64,000 nucleotides of DNA from Streptomyces typhae (GCF_009755605.1 NZ_WPNZ01000005.1:186001-250000), one strand, 5' to 3'. Shown: positions 1 through 8,005, counted from the stretch's first letter. Made by a program: numbers and translations. The notes: generated by a model not told the origin, from the letters alone.

Positions 1-823
1 CCTCGGTGAAGGCCAGCTCCCGCACCAGGCGCCGGCGCATGGAGTCGATCTCACCGCTGAGGCGCCGCAGGTCGGCGGGCCCCGTCGGGGAGATCGGGTG
101 GTCGAAGTCACCGCCGGCGATGGTGCGGGCGTCCGCTCCGAGCCGTTCGAGCGGCCTGTTGATACCGCGGCGCAGCCCTTCGAAGACGACGGCGGTCAGG
201 AACAGGATGACGAGTCCGATGGCGCCGAACACCCAGTTGCGCAGGGTCATCGTGGACATCAGGTCGTCCCTGGCCCGCAGGCGGTCCGCGCGCAGCCGCT
301 CCTGCTGCCTGCTCAGGTTCGCGCGCACCCGGTCGAAGGCCGCCTTGCCCTCCGCGGCCCGCTCCGCCGCCAGCGGCGAGGGCGCGCCGGGCTTCGCCGC
401 GGCGACGGGCCGCGCGATCCTCCTCTGCCACCTCGCCGTGGACTCCTGTACGGCCTTCAGGTCGTCGAGGGCGTCGCGGTCGTCGTCGAGCAGCTCGGCG
501 AGGCGTGCGCTGCTGGTCCGCTGCTCCGTGAGGCCCCTCTCGTACGGGGCGATGAACCCCGGTGTGCCGGTGAGGCCGTAGCCGCGGATGCCGGTCTCCT
601 GGTTGAGGATGGCCGATTCCAGGCGGATCGCGGTGGACAGCGCGGGCGACCGCACGTCCACGAGGTCCTTGCTGAGCGTCCCGGTCCGGGCCAGGACCCA
701 CGCGCCCGTCAGACCGAGCACCGCCAGGACCGCCAACGACACGGCCACGCCGGTGCGGAGCCACCGCCGGGTCGTCCACAGGGAAAGCCCCCGCGTACGC
801 GGTTGCCTCTGCTCGCCGGTCAT
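1..823 (-). CDS. CHASE3-domain sensor histidine kinase, N-terminal part (cut by window edge)
   Basis: The frame is open from an ATG at 823, preceded by the ribosome site GAGGAG, to the window edge, giving about 274 residues. It shows a short basic N-terminus, one membrane helix (residues about 22-45), an extracytoplasmic helical sensor region containing the CHASE3 signature NQETGIRGY, and a second membrane helix (about 205-225). A HAMP linker follows, recognisable by NRPLERL and GGDFDHP. The catalytic histidine and ATPase domains lie outside the window. The gene is divergent from the response-regulator frame at 931, which is the obvious partner. The kinase assignment follows from CHASE3 plus HAMP architecture, because the kinase domain itself is not visible. 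Confidence 0.85.
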   Translation of the reverse strand, partial: MTGEQRQPRTRGLSLWTTRRWLRTGVAVSLAVLAVLGLTGAWVLARTGTLSKDLVDVRSPALSTAIRLESAILNQETGIRGYGLTGTPGFIAPYERGLTEQRTSSARLAELLDDDRDALDDLKAVQESTARWQRRIARPVAAAKPGAPSPLAAERAAEGKAAFDRVRANLSRQQERLRADRLRARDDLMSTMTLRNWVFGAIGLVILFLTAVVFEGLRRGINRPLERLGADARTIAGGDFDHPISPTGPADLRRLSGEIDSMRRRLVRELAFTE

Positions 824-880
824 CCTGGGGACTCCTCGCTGTGACAGCCGCCTCGATGTGCGGCCAGGACACTCTAGAGG

Positions 881-900
881 GCGACAACGGTTGTTGTCGC
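881..900. promoter_or_regulatory. Perfect inverted repeat between divergent kinase and regulator genes
   Basis: GCGACAACGGTTGTTGTCGC has 8-bp arms around a 4-bp spacer. Its right arm overlaps the -35 element of the promoter for the gene at 931, so a bound protein would be expected to block that promoter. The binding protein is unknown. Confidence 0.55.
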
Positions 901-930
901 GGAGATGATCGGGCACCTAGAGTGCCAGGT
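894..930 (+). promoter_or_regulatory. Leaderless promoter of the HTH/response-regulator gene
   Basis: TTGTCG (894-899), an 18-bp spacer and TAGAGT (918-923) are followed after exactly 7 bases by the ATG at 931. This spacing puts the transcription start on the A of the start codon, the usual arrangement of leaderless actinobacterial genes, and supports that start. Confidence 0.55.
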
Positions 931-1845
931 ATGCCAGGCACGAACTTCGTACTGCGGGCCACTCCGCAGGAGACCGCGGCCATCGCGGACGCGGCGGTCG
1001 GCCACCTCGCGCAGCGCCTCGCCCGCAGACTTCTCGATGCCCCGGCGTCGGACGGTCCCGCGTCGGGCGGTCCCATGCCGGGCGGTCCCGCGTCGGGCGG
1101 TCCGACGACGGACGGGCTGCCCTGGGGCGGTCCGGCTCTGGATGCTGCGGCACCGGGCGCTGCGGCACCGGGCGCCGCGGCACCGTACGCCTCGGCACCG
1201 GGCGACGACCCGACGGAGGCACTGGCCATGCTCCACCTCCTCGACCACCTCCAGCAGGCCACCGAACGGCTGCAGCGGGAAGTGGCCGTGGCCGCGGCCC
1301 GCGCGGGGGCGGGCTATCCGCAGATCGGCGCCGCCTGCGGCGTGACCCGGCAGGGCGCCCGGCGCCGCTGGCCGGGACTCTTCAATCACTCCCACGAGAA
1401 ACGCACGGAGCGTCCGATGATGACCACCCCCGCCCGCCCCTTCGACGTCCTGCTCGTCGAAGACGACATCGCCGACGCGATGCTCATCGAGGAGGCCCTC
1501 TCCGAGCGGGGGGCCCGCAACCTCGTCCAGGTCAAGGACGGAGTCGCCGCCCTGGAGCACCTGCGCACGCCGGGCACCGCCCGCCCCGACCTCATCGTCC
1601 TCGACCTGAACATGCCGCGGATGAACGGCCGCGACCTGCTGAAGGTCCTCAAGACCGACGAGGACCTGCAGAGCATCCCCGTGGTCGTCCTCACCACGTC
1701 CACCGCGCCGGAGGACGTGACCGGCGCCTACAGCAGTCACGCCAACGCCTATGTGACCAAGCCGGTCAACCTGGAGGAGTTCGAGCAGGCCGTCCAGAAC
1801 ATCGACGCCTTCTACCTGGACACGGCCACGCGCCCCCGCCCCTGA
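931..1845 (+). CDS. HTH protein fused in frame to a CheY/Rcp1-like response regulator
   Basis: A single 304-residue frame. Residues 1-160 form a small DNA-binding-like protein: a Pro/Gly/Ala-rich linker of SGGP and APGA repeats (about 35-90), then a helix-turn-helix-like stretch (about 126-151, IGAACGVTRQGARRRW). From residue 163 (MMTTPARPF) a complete receiver domain follows, with acidic pocket EDD, phospho-acceptor Asp225 in VLDLNMP, Thr in VLTTST and Lys in VTKPVN. There is no output domain after the receiver, as in Rcp1-type regulators. An internal ATG at 1417 has its own GGAG six bases upstream, so the receiver may also be made separately (about 142 residues). The leaderless promoter at 894-923 supports the upstream start. 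The likely partner kinase is divergent. Function beyond phosphorelay is not known. Confidence 0.75.
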   Translation: MPGTNFVLRATPQETAAIADAAVGHLAQRLARRLLDAPASDGPASGGPMPGGPASGGPTTDGLPWGGPALDAAAPGAAAPGAAAPYASAPGDDPTEALAMLHLLDHLQQATERLQREVAVAAARAGAGYPQIGAACGVTRQGARRRWPGLFNHSHEKRTERPMMTTPARPFDVLLVEDDIADAMLIEEALSERGARNLVQVKDGVAALEHLRTPGTARPDLIVLDLNMPRMNGRDLLKVLKTDEDLQSIPVVVLTTSTAPEDVTGAYSSHANAYVTKPVNLEEFEQAVQNIDAFYLDTATRPRP

Positions 1846-1903
1846 CACCCGCACACCCGCACATCCGCTCACTTCACCGATGACTGCACGATTGACTGCA
1901 CGG

Positions 1904-1939
1904 ATCACTTCACGAATCACTTCACGAATCACTTCACGA
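1904..1939. repeat. 12-bp tandem repeat x3 duplicating a gene's stop codon
   Basis: Three perfect copies of ATCACTTCACGA. The last copy contains the final codons and stop of the reductase-like gene at 1929. The two extra copies repeat that stop just downstream of it. Confidence 0.9.
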
Positions 1940-2555
1940 AGCGATATTTGAGGTGGGTGGCGAGAGGAGTGTCGACCACCCTGACCGGCTCCAGGGCCCG
2001 CGGCCCGGTCCCGGGCCCCTCGAAGAGCCGCAGTCCGTCGCCCAGGAGCGCGGGCACCACGTGCAGCTGCAACTCGTCGATGAGCCCTTCCCCGAGATAC
2101 TGCCGCACCGTGCTCGCGCCGCCGGCGATGTCGACGTTCCTGCTCCCGGCGGCGGCCTTCGCCTGCTCCAGGGCGCTGTAGATGCCGTCGGCGACGAACG
2201 TGAAAGTGGTGCCGCCCTCCTTGACCAGGGTCGGCCGCGGACGGTGGGTGAGGACGAAGACGGGGGCGCGGAACGGTGGATTCGCGCCCCAGAACTCCTC
2301 GCCCGTGTCGTACATCATCCGCCCCATCACCACCGCTCCGGTGGCGTCGAACCACTCGCGCAGCAGCTCCGAGTCGCGGTTCTCCACGCCGCCGTCCATG
2401 CCCTGGCGCTCCCGCCAGCTCGCCAGCTCGTGGATCCACGCGAAGAGCGGCTCGGCGCCGTCGCCGCCCGGGTTGTCCACGGAAACGCCGGTTCCCGCGA
2501 TGTAGCCGTCGAGAGAGACGGCCATGTCCGCGGTCACTGTCACTTTCACTGTCAC
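1929..2555 (-). CDS. Dihydrofolate reductase family protein (RibD C-terminal fold)
   Basis: 208 residues. The start is a GTG at 2555 behind GAGGAG with a 9-base gap; the longer frame upstream would run into the neighbouring gene. The N-terminus reads MAVSLDGYIAG, the family hallmark, followed by FDATGAVVMGRMMYDTG, FVLTHRPRP and DIAGGASTVRQYL, which form the NADPH-binding core. DELQLHVVPALLGDGLRLF closes the domain. The family reduces pterin- or pyrimidine-like substrates with NADPH, and the substrate here is unknown. It sits 35 bp after the FAD oxidoreductase gene on the same strand, so the two are probably co-transcribed. Its 3' end is tandemly triplicated. Confidence 0.9.
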   Translation of the reverse strand: MTVKVTVTADMAVSLDGYIAGTGVSVDNPGGDGAEPLFAWIHELASWRERQGMDGGVENRDSELLREWFDATGAVVMGRMMYDTGEEFWGANPPFRAPVFVLTHRPRPTLVKEGGTTFTFVADGIYSALEQAKAAAGSRNVDIAGGASTVRQYLGEGLIDELQLHVVPALLGDGLRLFEGPGTGPRALEPVRVVDTPLATHLKYRFVK

Positions 2556-2590
2556 GATGGGGTGCTCCTCGGTCCGGGGAAGTACTGCCT

Positions 2591-4096
2591 TCACCCTCTC
2601 GTCGAACGGGCACCACGCTTCTCGACACCCCGGCGGAAGATCGCGTGCCGTGCCACCTTGGCGACCACGGCCGGGCGGAACAGCAGCGAGGGCGGAGCCG
2701 TCATGTTCAGGACGCGCACGAACCGGGCCCACACGTCCGGCTCGTGCACGGCGAGAGCGAAGACCCGCTGGTTGTACCAGTGCGCGAAGCGTGCCGCCGG
2801 TGGCTGTCCGCCGGGGGCCCACATCAGGTCCGAGCTGCTGGCTAGGGTCCACGGGACCTGGATGAGGCGGGCCGTCGCGCGGTGGTAGGCCCGGCTGAGG
2901 CCGTCGAGCCCGGACTCCGCCGCCCTGCGGCGCCGCAGCAGCCCGCCGAGCAGCTCCGCTTCGAGCGCGGCGACCGTGAGTCCTTGCCCGTACACGGGGT
3001 TGAACACACAGAGCGCGTCACCGATGGCGATCAGACGCTCGGGCCAGCGGCTGTTCTTGTGGTGCAGGCGCCATTCGTTGCCGGGGTTGGTGTAGCGGTG
3101 GATCTCCCCCTCGCGGGTGCCGGACACGATCTGTTCGGCGATGCGGGGATTGCCGAGGGTGCGGGCGAAGCCGAGGTAGCCCTCGTCGTCGGTCGGCGGC
3201 ACGTGCTGGTCGAAGCCGAACAGCGAGCACATCCAGCGATGGTGCTCCACGGCGAGGACCACGCCGCCCCGCGGGACGCCGGGCGCGAACGTCATCTGGT
3301 ACGCGATGTCGAAGTCCTGCCGGTCCTGCGGCGGGCGTACGTAGCACGCGGACGTGTAGGTGATCTTCGCTTTGACGACGGCCTTGCCGGACGCCGGCAG
3401 GCCCGCGTCGGACAGCCAGCGGTCGACGGACGTGGAGCGGCCCGAGGCGTCCACGACGAGATCGGCGGTGACGGTGGTGACCGCGTCGGTGTCGGCGTCC
3501 ATACCTGTGCCTGTGTCTGTACCTGTGTCTGTGTCTGTGCCTGGTTCGGTGGCAGTGTCTGTGGCGGTGTCCGTGGTGGTGTCCGTGGTGGTCTTGGCGG
3601 TGCGGTAGTGGACCTGGTCAAGGCGGCCCGGGGCGCTCGCCGTGACCGTCTCGCAGCGTGTGGCCGCGAGCAGCCGCACCTGCGGGAGCGCCGACACGCG
3701 CTCCCGCAGCCGCCGTTCGAGCTCGTCGCGCGTGCAGGTCTGCACGGACACGCCGACGGGGTCCGCCGGTGCGTATCCCGTCGGCAGCAGGAAGCTGATC
3801 CGCTCGCCGTAGTCGAAGACGGGCGCGCCGAGGTCGCCGAGCCGGTCCCGCAGCCCGGGGAAGAGCCGCTCCAGGGCTTCACCGCCGCGGGCCAGCAACG
3901 CGTGCGCGTGATAGCCCTGCGGTACATGCGGATGCACCCCGCTGTCGGACCGCAGCGCGTCGCGCTCCAGGACGAGCACCTCGGTGAAGTGGTCGGCCAG
4001 GACGCGCGCCGTGACGAGACCCGCGTACCCGCCCCCGACGACGACCGCCCGGCCCCAGCGGCTGTTCCGCGGGACGCTGCGTGTGCTCTGGCCCAT
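2591..4096 (-). CDS. FAD-dependent oxidoreductase (tryptophan-halogenase/geranylgeranyl-reductase-like)
   Basis: 501 residues from the ATG at 4096, chosen because the FAD-binding strand (VVVGGGYAGLVTARVLA, residues about 17-33) then starts close to the N-terminus. A second FAD contact, GDALCVFNPVYGQG, lies about three quarters of the way along. Such enzymes oxidise or reduce polyketide, terpenoid or aromatic substrates; which one cannot be told. Residues about 165-202 are a Thr/Asp-rich low-complexity insert encoded by hexanucleotide-like repeats (3490-3600), which is not expected inside a flavoprotein core and probably forms a surface loop. It heads a probable two-gene unit with the reductase-like gene at 1929. 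An alternative start at 4198 would add 34 unconvincing residues. Confidence 0.85.
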   Translation of the reverse strand: MGQSTRSVPRNSRWGRAVVVGGGYAGLVTARVLADHFTEVLVLERDALRSDSGVHPHVPQGYHAHALLARGGEALERLFPGLRDRLGDLGAPVFDYGERISFLLPTGYAPADPVGVSVQTCTRDELERRLRERVSALPQVRLLAATRCETVTASAPGRLDQVHYRTAKTTTDTTTDTATDTATEPGTDTDTGTDTGTGMDADTDAVTTVTADLVVDASGRSTSVDRWLSDAGLPASGKAVVKAKITYTSACYVRPPQDRQDFDIAYQMTFAPGVPRGGVVLAVEHHRWMCSLFGFDQHVPPTDDEGYLGFARTLGNPRIAEQIVSGTREGEIHRYTNPGNEWRLHHKNSRWPERLIAIGDALCVFNPVYGQGLTVAALEAELLGGLLRRRRAAESGLDGLSRAYHRATARLIQVPWTLASSSDLMWAPGGQPPAARFAHWYNQRVFALAVHEPDVWARFVRVLNMTAPPSLLFRPAVVAKVARHAIFRRGVEKRGARSTRG

Positions 4097-4331
4097 GTCC
4101 GGTCCCGTCACCTCTCGGCTCGCCGGTGATGCTCGCCCGCACTGAGGGCGACACGTCACCCTCCTGCGGCTGCACCTTCCTTGCGACTTCACCCTCACCG
4201 TCCACCACTGGAGAGCTCAAGTCCCGCAGGGGAGCGCGCGGAAGCACGCGACTTCGCGGCGCGGAGGAATCACCCGGGTGCCGGACCCGAGTGGCGGTGG
4301 GGGAGCGTGCCGCCGCCCCCAGACTTGGGCC

Positions 4332-5228
4332 ATGCATCCAAGGCGAAGGGCCGTACTGACCGGACTGCTGACCGGACTGCTGACCGCGGGGATCGCGCCC
4401 TGCCTCCCGGGACGGGGCGCGGCGGCGGCGCCCCGGCGTGCCGCAGGCCCACGGCCCGTACCGGCCGCAGCGGCATCACCCGTACCGTCCGCGGCCGCAG
4501 GTCCCCGCGCGACCCCGGCCGCGAGCCCCGGCGCGACCGCGGCCGCAGGCCCTCGCGCGACCCCGGCCCCAGGCCCCCGGCCCCCTGCCGCCCTGCTCGG
4601 CAAGGCGATCCGCCGGCTGCCCACCGACCGCAGGGTGGTCGCGCTGACCTTCAACGCGGCCTGGAACGAGAGCGGCCTAGACGCCGTCCTGGCCGAGCTG
4701 CGGCGCCGCCGTATCGCGGCGACCTTCTTCCCGACCGGCGCCTTCGCGAAGGCGCACCCGGCGTCCGTACGGGCCATGGGCGCCGCGCACGGCCTGGGCA
4801 ACCACTCCCACAGCCACCCGTACTTCGACTCCCTGAGCACCCGGGAACGCCGGCGGGAAGTGCGGCGCGCGGACACCGCGATCCGCACGGCATCGGGAAC
4901 CGAGCCGCTGCCGTTCTTCCGGTTCCCGTACAGCGCGACCACCCCGGACGCGATCGCCGACGTCAACGCCCTCGGCTACGCCGCGATCGAGTTCACCGCC
5001 GACACCAACGGCTACCTCGGCCCCGCCCGGGGCATGACCGTCGACCGGGTCGTCGCCCGCGCCCGCGACGCGCTCGCACCGGGCGCGATCATCCAGATGC
5101 ACGTGGGCAGCGCGAGCGGCGGCGTCGTCCTGGACGCCCGGGCACTGCCGCGCATCGTGGACGAGATCGGCAGGGCGGGGTACCGGGTCGTGGACCTGCG
5201 GGACTTCCTCACCCCCGCCACACCGTGA
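4332..5228 (+). CDS. Secreted polysaccharide deacetylase-like protein lacking the Asp-Asp motif
   Basis: 298 residues starting at MHPRRRAVLTG, a Tat- or Sec-like signal ending near GRGAAAAP, then a long Ala/Pro-rich linker to about residue 75. The catalytic domain has the NodB fold: VALTFNAAWNESGLDAVL (motif 1), ATFFPTGAFA, GNHSHSHPYF (motif 2, metal-binding His pair), FFRFPYSAT (motif 3) and IIQMHVGS. In active deacetylases motif 1 reads TFDDG; here the two Asp are replaced within TFNAAWN. Activity may therefore be altered or lost, or the metal held differently. The protein is extracellular and probably acts at the cell wall. It is followed by a group of secreted-protein genes. Confidence 0.88.
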   Translation: MHPRRRAVLTGLLTGLLTAGIAPCLPGRGAAAAPRRAAGPRPVPAAAASPVPSAAAGPRATPAASPGATAAAGPRATPAPGPRPPAALLGKAIRRLPTDRRVVALTFNAAWNESGLDAVLAELRRRRIAATFFPTGAFAKAHPASVRAMGAAHGLGNHSHSHPYFDSLSTRERRREVRRADTAIRTASGTEPLPFFRFPYSATTPDAIADVNALGYAAIEFTADTNGYLGPARGMTVDRVVARARDALAPGAIIQMHVGSASGGVVLDARALPRIVDEIGRAGYRVVDLRDFLTPATP

Positions 5229-5230
5229 AG

Positions 5231-5290
5231 GTGTGTCAGGCTCCGTAAGGGGTGGGTGTGTCAGCTCCGCGGAGGGCGTGTCAGCTCCGT
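5231..5290. repeat. Imperfect direct repeats after the deacetylase stop codon
   Basis: Three copies of a GTGTGTCAGCTCCG-like core, spaced about 20-24 bp, begin two bases after the stop codon at 5228. One of many 3'-flank duplications in this window. Confidence 0.65.
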
Positions 5291-5376
5291 ATCAGGGACG
5301 TCGGTGAGAGTACGCCGGTGGAGTACAGCCGGTGCTCCGGTGGACGGTTCCTGACGCGTTCGGAGGTGGGGGCGGC

Positions 5377-5826
5377 ATGGCCGACAGGGATGCCGTACGA
5401 AGACCGAGACGAGCAAGGCGTGTGATCCCGGGAGTGCTCTGCGCGCTCGCGGGCGTGCTGATGCCGCCGGGGCAGGCAGCGGCGGCGGGCGACGCCGCCG
5501 AGTGCCGCCTGCGCCCCACCGAGCAGCACATCGACTGGACCGGGCGCAGGTACACCGGGGATCTGCTGTGCGAGGTGGAGCCGGGCCACATCAGGCTCCA
5601 GTCGCGGTCGACCAGTCCGGTGATCGGGACGATGCTCTACTCGCCCGCCTGGTTCGTCTGCTGGAAGCAGGGCAGCAGCTATCCCGGCACCGACCTGTGG
5701 TACCTCACCCAGGGCGACCAGGTGGTGGCCACCCCGGCCGCGAAGGCGTGGGGCTATATGCCGGCCACGTCGGTGAAGGCGCCCGAACATCCCTTCCCCG
5801 GACTTGCGAAGTGCCCGTGGACATGA
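5377..5826 (+). CDS. Small secreted cysteine-containing protein, paralogue 1
   Basis: 149 residues. The start at 5377 has GGAGGTG eight bases upstream. A signal peptide (VIPGVLCALAGVLMPPGQAAAA) is followed by a mature domain of about 105 residues with Cys in AECRL, LLCEV, FVCWK and KCPWT. It shares with the next gene the framework SPV.G, SP.WF.C, WY.TQGDQV, WG..PA and a CPW terminus, so the two arose by duplication. I do not recognise the family. The stop overlaps the next start (ATGA), indicating translational coupling. Confidence 0.8.
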   Translation: MADRDAVRRPRRARRVIPGVLCALAGVLMPPGQAAAAGDAAECRLRPTEQHIDWTGRRYTGDLLCEVEPGHIRLQSRSTSPVIGTMLYSPAWFVCWKQGSSYPGTDLWYLTQGDQVVATPAAKAWGYMPATSVKAPEHPFPGLAKCPWT

Positions 5827-6326
5827 AGACGACCATGAAGACGACCAAGGCGAACAGGGACGTGTCCGCCCGCGGGCACCGGGTCCGTTCCGTGCTGCGG
5901 CGGAGCGCCTCCGTCGCGACGGCGCTGGGGATCCTGGCCGTCGGCGCCGGTCTCGCCGCGCCCGCGCGGGCGGCCGGGAGAGCCCCCACGTGTGAGCTGC
6001 GCGAGAACATCCAACTGCGCGACGCCATCGGCAATGTCTTCACCAAGGCGCTGTACTGCGACAACCTGCCCTCGGACGTCTACGCGCGGGCCGACTTCGC
6101 CTCGCCCGTCACCGGCTGGCTGAAGATGTCGCCGTCGTGGTTCCCCTGCTTCACCACCGGTCCCGCGGACACCCAGGGCGACAAGACCTGGTACTACACG
6201 CAGGGCGATCAGGTGGGCACCATGCCCAAGATCAAGGGCTGGGGAGTCGTCCCCGCGGAGGTCGTGCGACTGCCCGCGGGCACCCAGCGCCCCTACCCCG
6301 ACCTGCCCCGGTGTCCGTGGTTCTAG
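5823..6326 (+). CDS. Small secreted cysteine-containing protein, paralogue 2
   Basis: 167 residues beginning MKTTMKTTKANRD at the ATG that overlaps the previous stop. A signal peptide ends near APARAAG. The mature part has four Cys (PTCELR, LYCDN, FPCFT, RCPWF) at positions matching paralogue 1, allowing two conserved disulphides. Shared segments include SPVTGWLKMSPSWFPC and WYYTQGDQVGTMPKIKGWG. The function is unknown. The compact, aromatic-rich domain could bind a surface polymer, but nothing in the sequence proves this. It precedes a peptidoglycan-binding protein and a lectin, all on the same strand. Confidence 0.82.
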   Translation: MKTTMKTTKANRDVSARGHRVRSVLRRSASVATALGILAVGAGLAAPARAAGRAPTCELRENIQLRDAIGNVFTKALYCDNLPSDVYARADFASPVTGWLKMSPSWFPCFTTGPADTQGDKTWYYTQGDQVGTMPKIKGWGVVPAEVVRLPAGTQRPYPDLPRCPWF

Positions 6327-6340
6327 ATCGGAGAGCTGAC

Positions 6341-6757
6341 ATGACACACGAGTCCCACGAACTCACGGTGGCGACCGATGGCCGCACGGCCCGGCGCGCA
6401 CCGATGCGACAGAACCGCGGACGCATGGCCGTCGCGGCGCTGCTCGGTGCCGTGGTCCTCGCCGCCGCGCCGACGGCGGCGTCCGCGCACGCCACGGGCC
6501 GCTCCGCCGCGGCGACGACGGAGTGGCGGCTGTGCATGTACCTGGGCGGCCATCCGACGCTGAAGAAGGGCGACACCGGTGAGGCGGTCCGCCACCTCCA
6601 GTGCATCCTCAACGAGGTCTACCGCTATCAGACCGTCCCGGTGAACGGTTCCTTCGAGGTCATCACCGAAGCGTCCGTCAAACACCTCCAGCAGCAGTTC
6701 AGCCTGCCGGACACAGGTGTCGTGGACGCGGCGACCTGGACGGCCCTGCACCCCTAG
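6341..6757 (+). CDS. Secreted peptidoglycan-binding-domain protein
   Basis: 138 residues starting at MTHESHELT, with GGAGAG ahead of the start. A membrane or signal segment (MAVAALLGAVVLAAAPTAASA) is followed by one PG_binding_1 repeat, seen in LKKGDTGEAVRHLQCILN and GSFEVITEASVKHLQQQF, ending GVVDAATWTAL. The domain is known for binding cell-wall peptidoglycan. No catalytic domain is attached, so it probably acts as a wall-retained accessory protein. It lies 14 bp after paralogue 2 and about 35 bp before the lectin gene, consistent with one secreted-protein operon. Confidence 0.88.
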   Translation: MTHESHELTVATDGRTARRAPMRQNRGRMAVAALLGAVVLAAAPTAASAHATGRSAAATTEWRLCMYLGGHPTLKKGDTGEAVRHLQCILNEVYRYQTVPVNGSFEVITEASVKHLQQQFSLPDTGVVDAATWTALHP

Positions 6758-6792
6758 CCATGCGCGTACCTCGTCACGGAAGGAGTTTCGGG

Positions 6793-7851
6793 ATGCGCAT
6801 ACAGGCCAGTGCCCGGCGGCACCGGCGCAGCCCACGTCGGATCCCGGCGGGGGCGGCGGCCTTCGCCGCGGCCCTGCTCTGCACGCTGGTCGCCGCGGTG
6901 TTCAGTCTGCCCGCGCACGCCGCGGTGTTCAGTCTGCCCGCACACGCCGTGGTTGCGGCCCGCACTCCGGCCGCCGCCTCCGCCGCGCAAGTGGTGAACA
7001 TCGTCTCCACGCACAGCAAGCTGTGCGTGGAGACCCCCACGTCGGCCCTCGGCCAGCCGGTGCGGCAGGGGCGCTGCTTCGGCAAGCCCGCTGCCCGCTG
7101 GTACTTGCAGGCCTCGGGGGCGGGCGCCGGTGCGGTGAACATCGTCAGTGCGGTGAGCGGCACCTGCGTCGGGGTGGAGAACGCCAGCCCCGAGGCCGGG
7201 GCGGCGCTCCGGCTCGCCGAGTGCGGCAGCGGCAACGCCGTGAGCTTCCGGATCGTGTCCATCGGCGACGGGGTCGGCTTCCAGACCATGACGTCGTCCT
7301 CGCCCAAGTGCCTGGAGGTGACCGAGTCCTCGACGGCCGACGGTGCGCCGCTGCGGCAGTGGGAGTGCAATCAGCAGCCCGGTTCGCTCTTCGCCCAGCA
7401 GCAGCCGCCCCGGCAGTGGGGCACCACGCTGGTCAACGCCAACAGCGGCAAGTGCCTGAGCATCCTCGGCCAGAGCGGCGCGGACGGCGCCAGGGCGATC
7501 CAGCGCACCTGCGCGGGCGCCACCGACCAGCGCTGGCAGGTCGTCGAACTGGGGGACGGCAAGGTCGCCGTGGTCAACGACAACAGCGGCAGATGCCTGG
7601 CCATCAGCAACGGAAGCCTGGACAACGGAGCCAATGCCAACCAGTTCTCCTGCGACGGCTACCGGTTCCACACCTGGGCGATGACACCGGAGGGCCCGCC
7701 GGAGAACAACACCTACACGCTCGCCAACCTCCGCAGCGGGAAGTACCTCGGCATCCGCGGCCAGAGCAAGGACGAGGGAGCCCAGGCGGAGCAGTGGGAC
7801 CGTACGGCGAACACGGATCAGGTGTGGCGGATGATGCCGTCGCCGTCGTAG
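6793..7851 (+). CDS. Secreted ricin-type beta-trefoil lectin with duplicated signal-peptide segment
   Basis: 352 residues. The ATG at 6793 follows GGAAGGAG; an earlier ATG at 6760 lies within the gap and lacks a ribosome site. After a signal peptide there are two tandem RICIN beta-trefoil domains (about residues 65-205 and 210-350). The QxW-type repeats show as RWYLQ, SFRIV, DQRWQVV, HTWAM and DQVWRM. Such domains bind galactose-like or wall glycans. There is no attached catalytic domain. The signal peptide contains a perfect in-frame repeat of nine residues (AVFSLPAHA twice), so the hydrophobic and cleavage region is doubled. It is the last gene of the secreted-protein cluster and is followed by a hairpin. 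Confidence 0.88.
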   Translation: MRIQASARRHRRSPRRIPAGAAAFAAALLCTLVAAVFSLPAHAAVFSLPAHAVVAARTPAAASAAQVVNIVSTHSKLCVETPTSALGQPVRQGRCFGKPAARWYLQASGAGAGAVNIVSAVSGTCVGVENASPEAGAALRLAECGSGNAVSFRIVSIGDGVGFQTMTSSSPKCLEVTESSTADGAPLRQWECNQQPGSLFAQQQPPRQWGTTLVNANSGKCLSILGQSGADGARAIQRTCAGATDQRWQVVELGDGKVAVVNDNSGRCLAISNGSLDNGANANQFSCDGYRFHTWAMTPEGPPENNTYTLANLRSGKYLGIRGQSKDEGAQAEQWDRTANTDQVWRMMPSPS

Positions 7852-7942
7852 CGACTGCTGCCGTAGGCGTCGTGGCGACGGCGCTTCGCGGTCACGGACA
7901 GGGGCGACGCGGGCGGGCCCCCCGCCCCCGGGTGGTGGGGGG

Positions 7943-7979
7943 GGGGCCCCCCACAATTGGTTTTGTGGTGGGGGGCCCC
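7943..7979. terminator. Hairpin between convergent lectin and DtxR genes
   Basis: GGGGCCCCCCACAA pairs with TTGTGGTGGGGGGCCCC across a six-base loop with one small bulge. It lies between the two converging genes and could serve both. There is no long T-tract, as is common for high-GC organisms. Confidence 0.6.
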
Positions 7980-8005
7980 GCCCGCTCCGTTCCATGCGCC
8001 GCCTC

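Noticed and set aside
98..844. Long plus-strand open frames over the first 850 bases
   Set aside because: They are opposite-strand shadows of the CHASE3 kinase gene; only the minus frame shows membrane helices and HAMP sequence.
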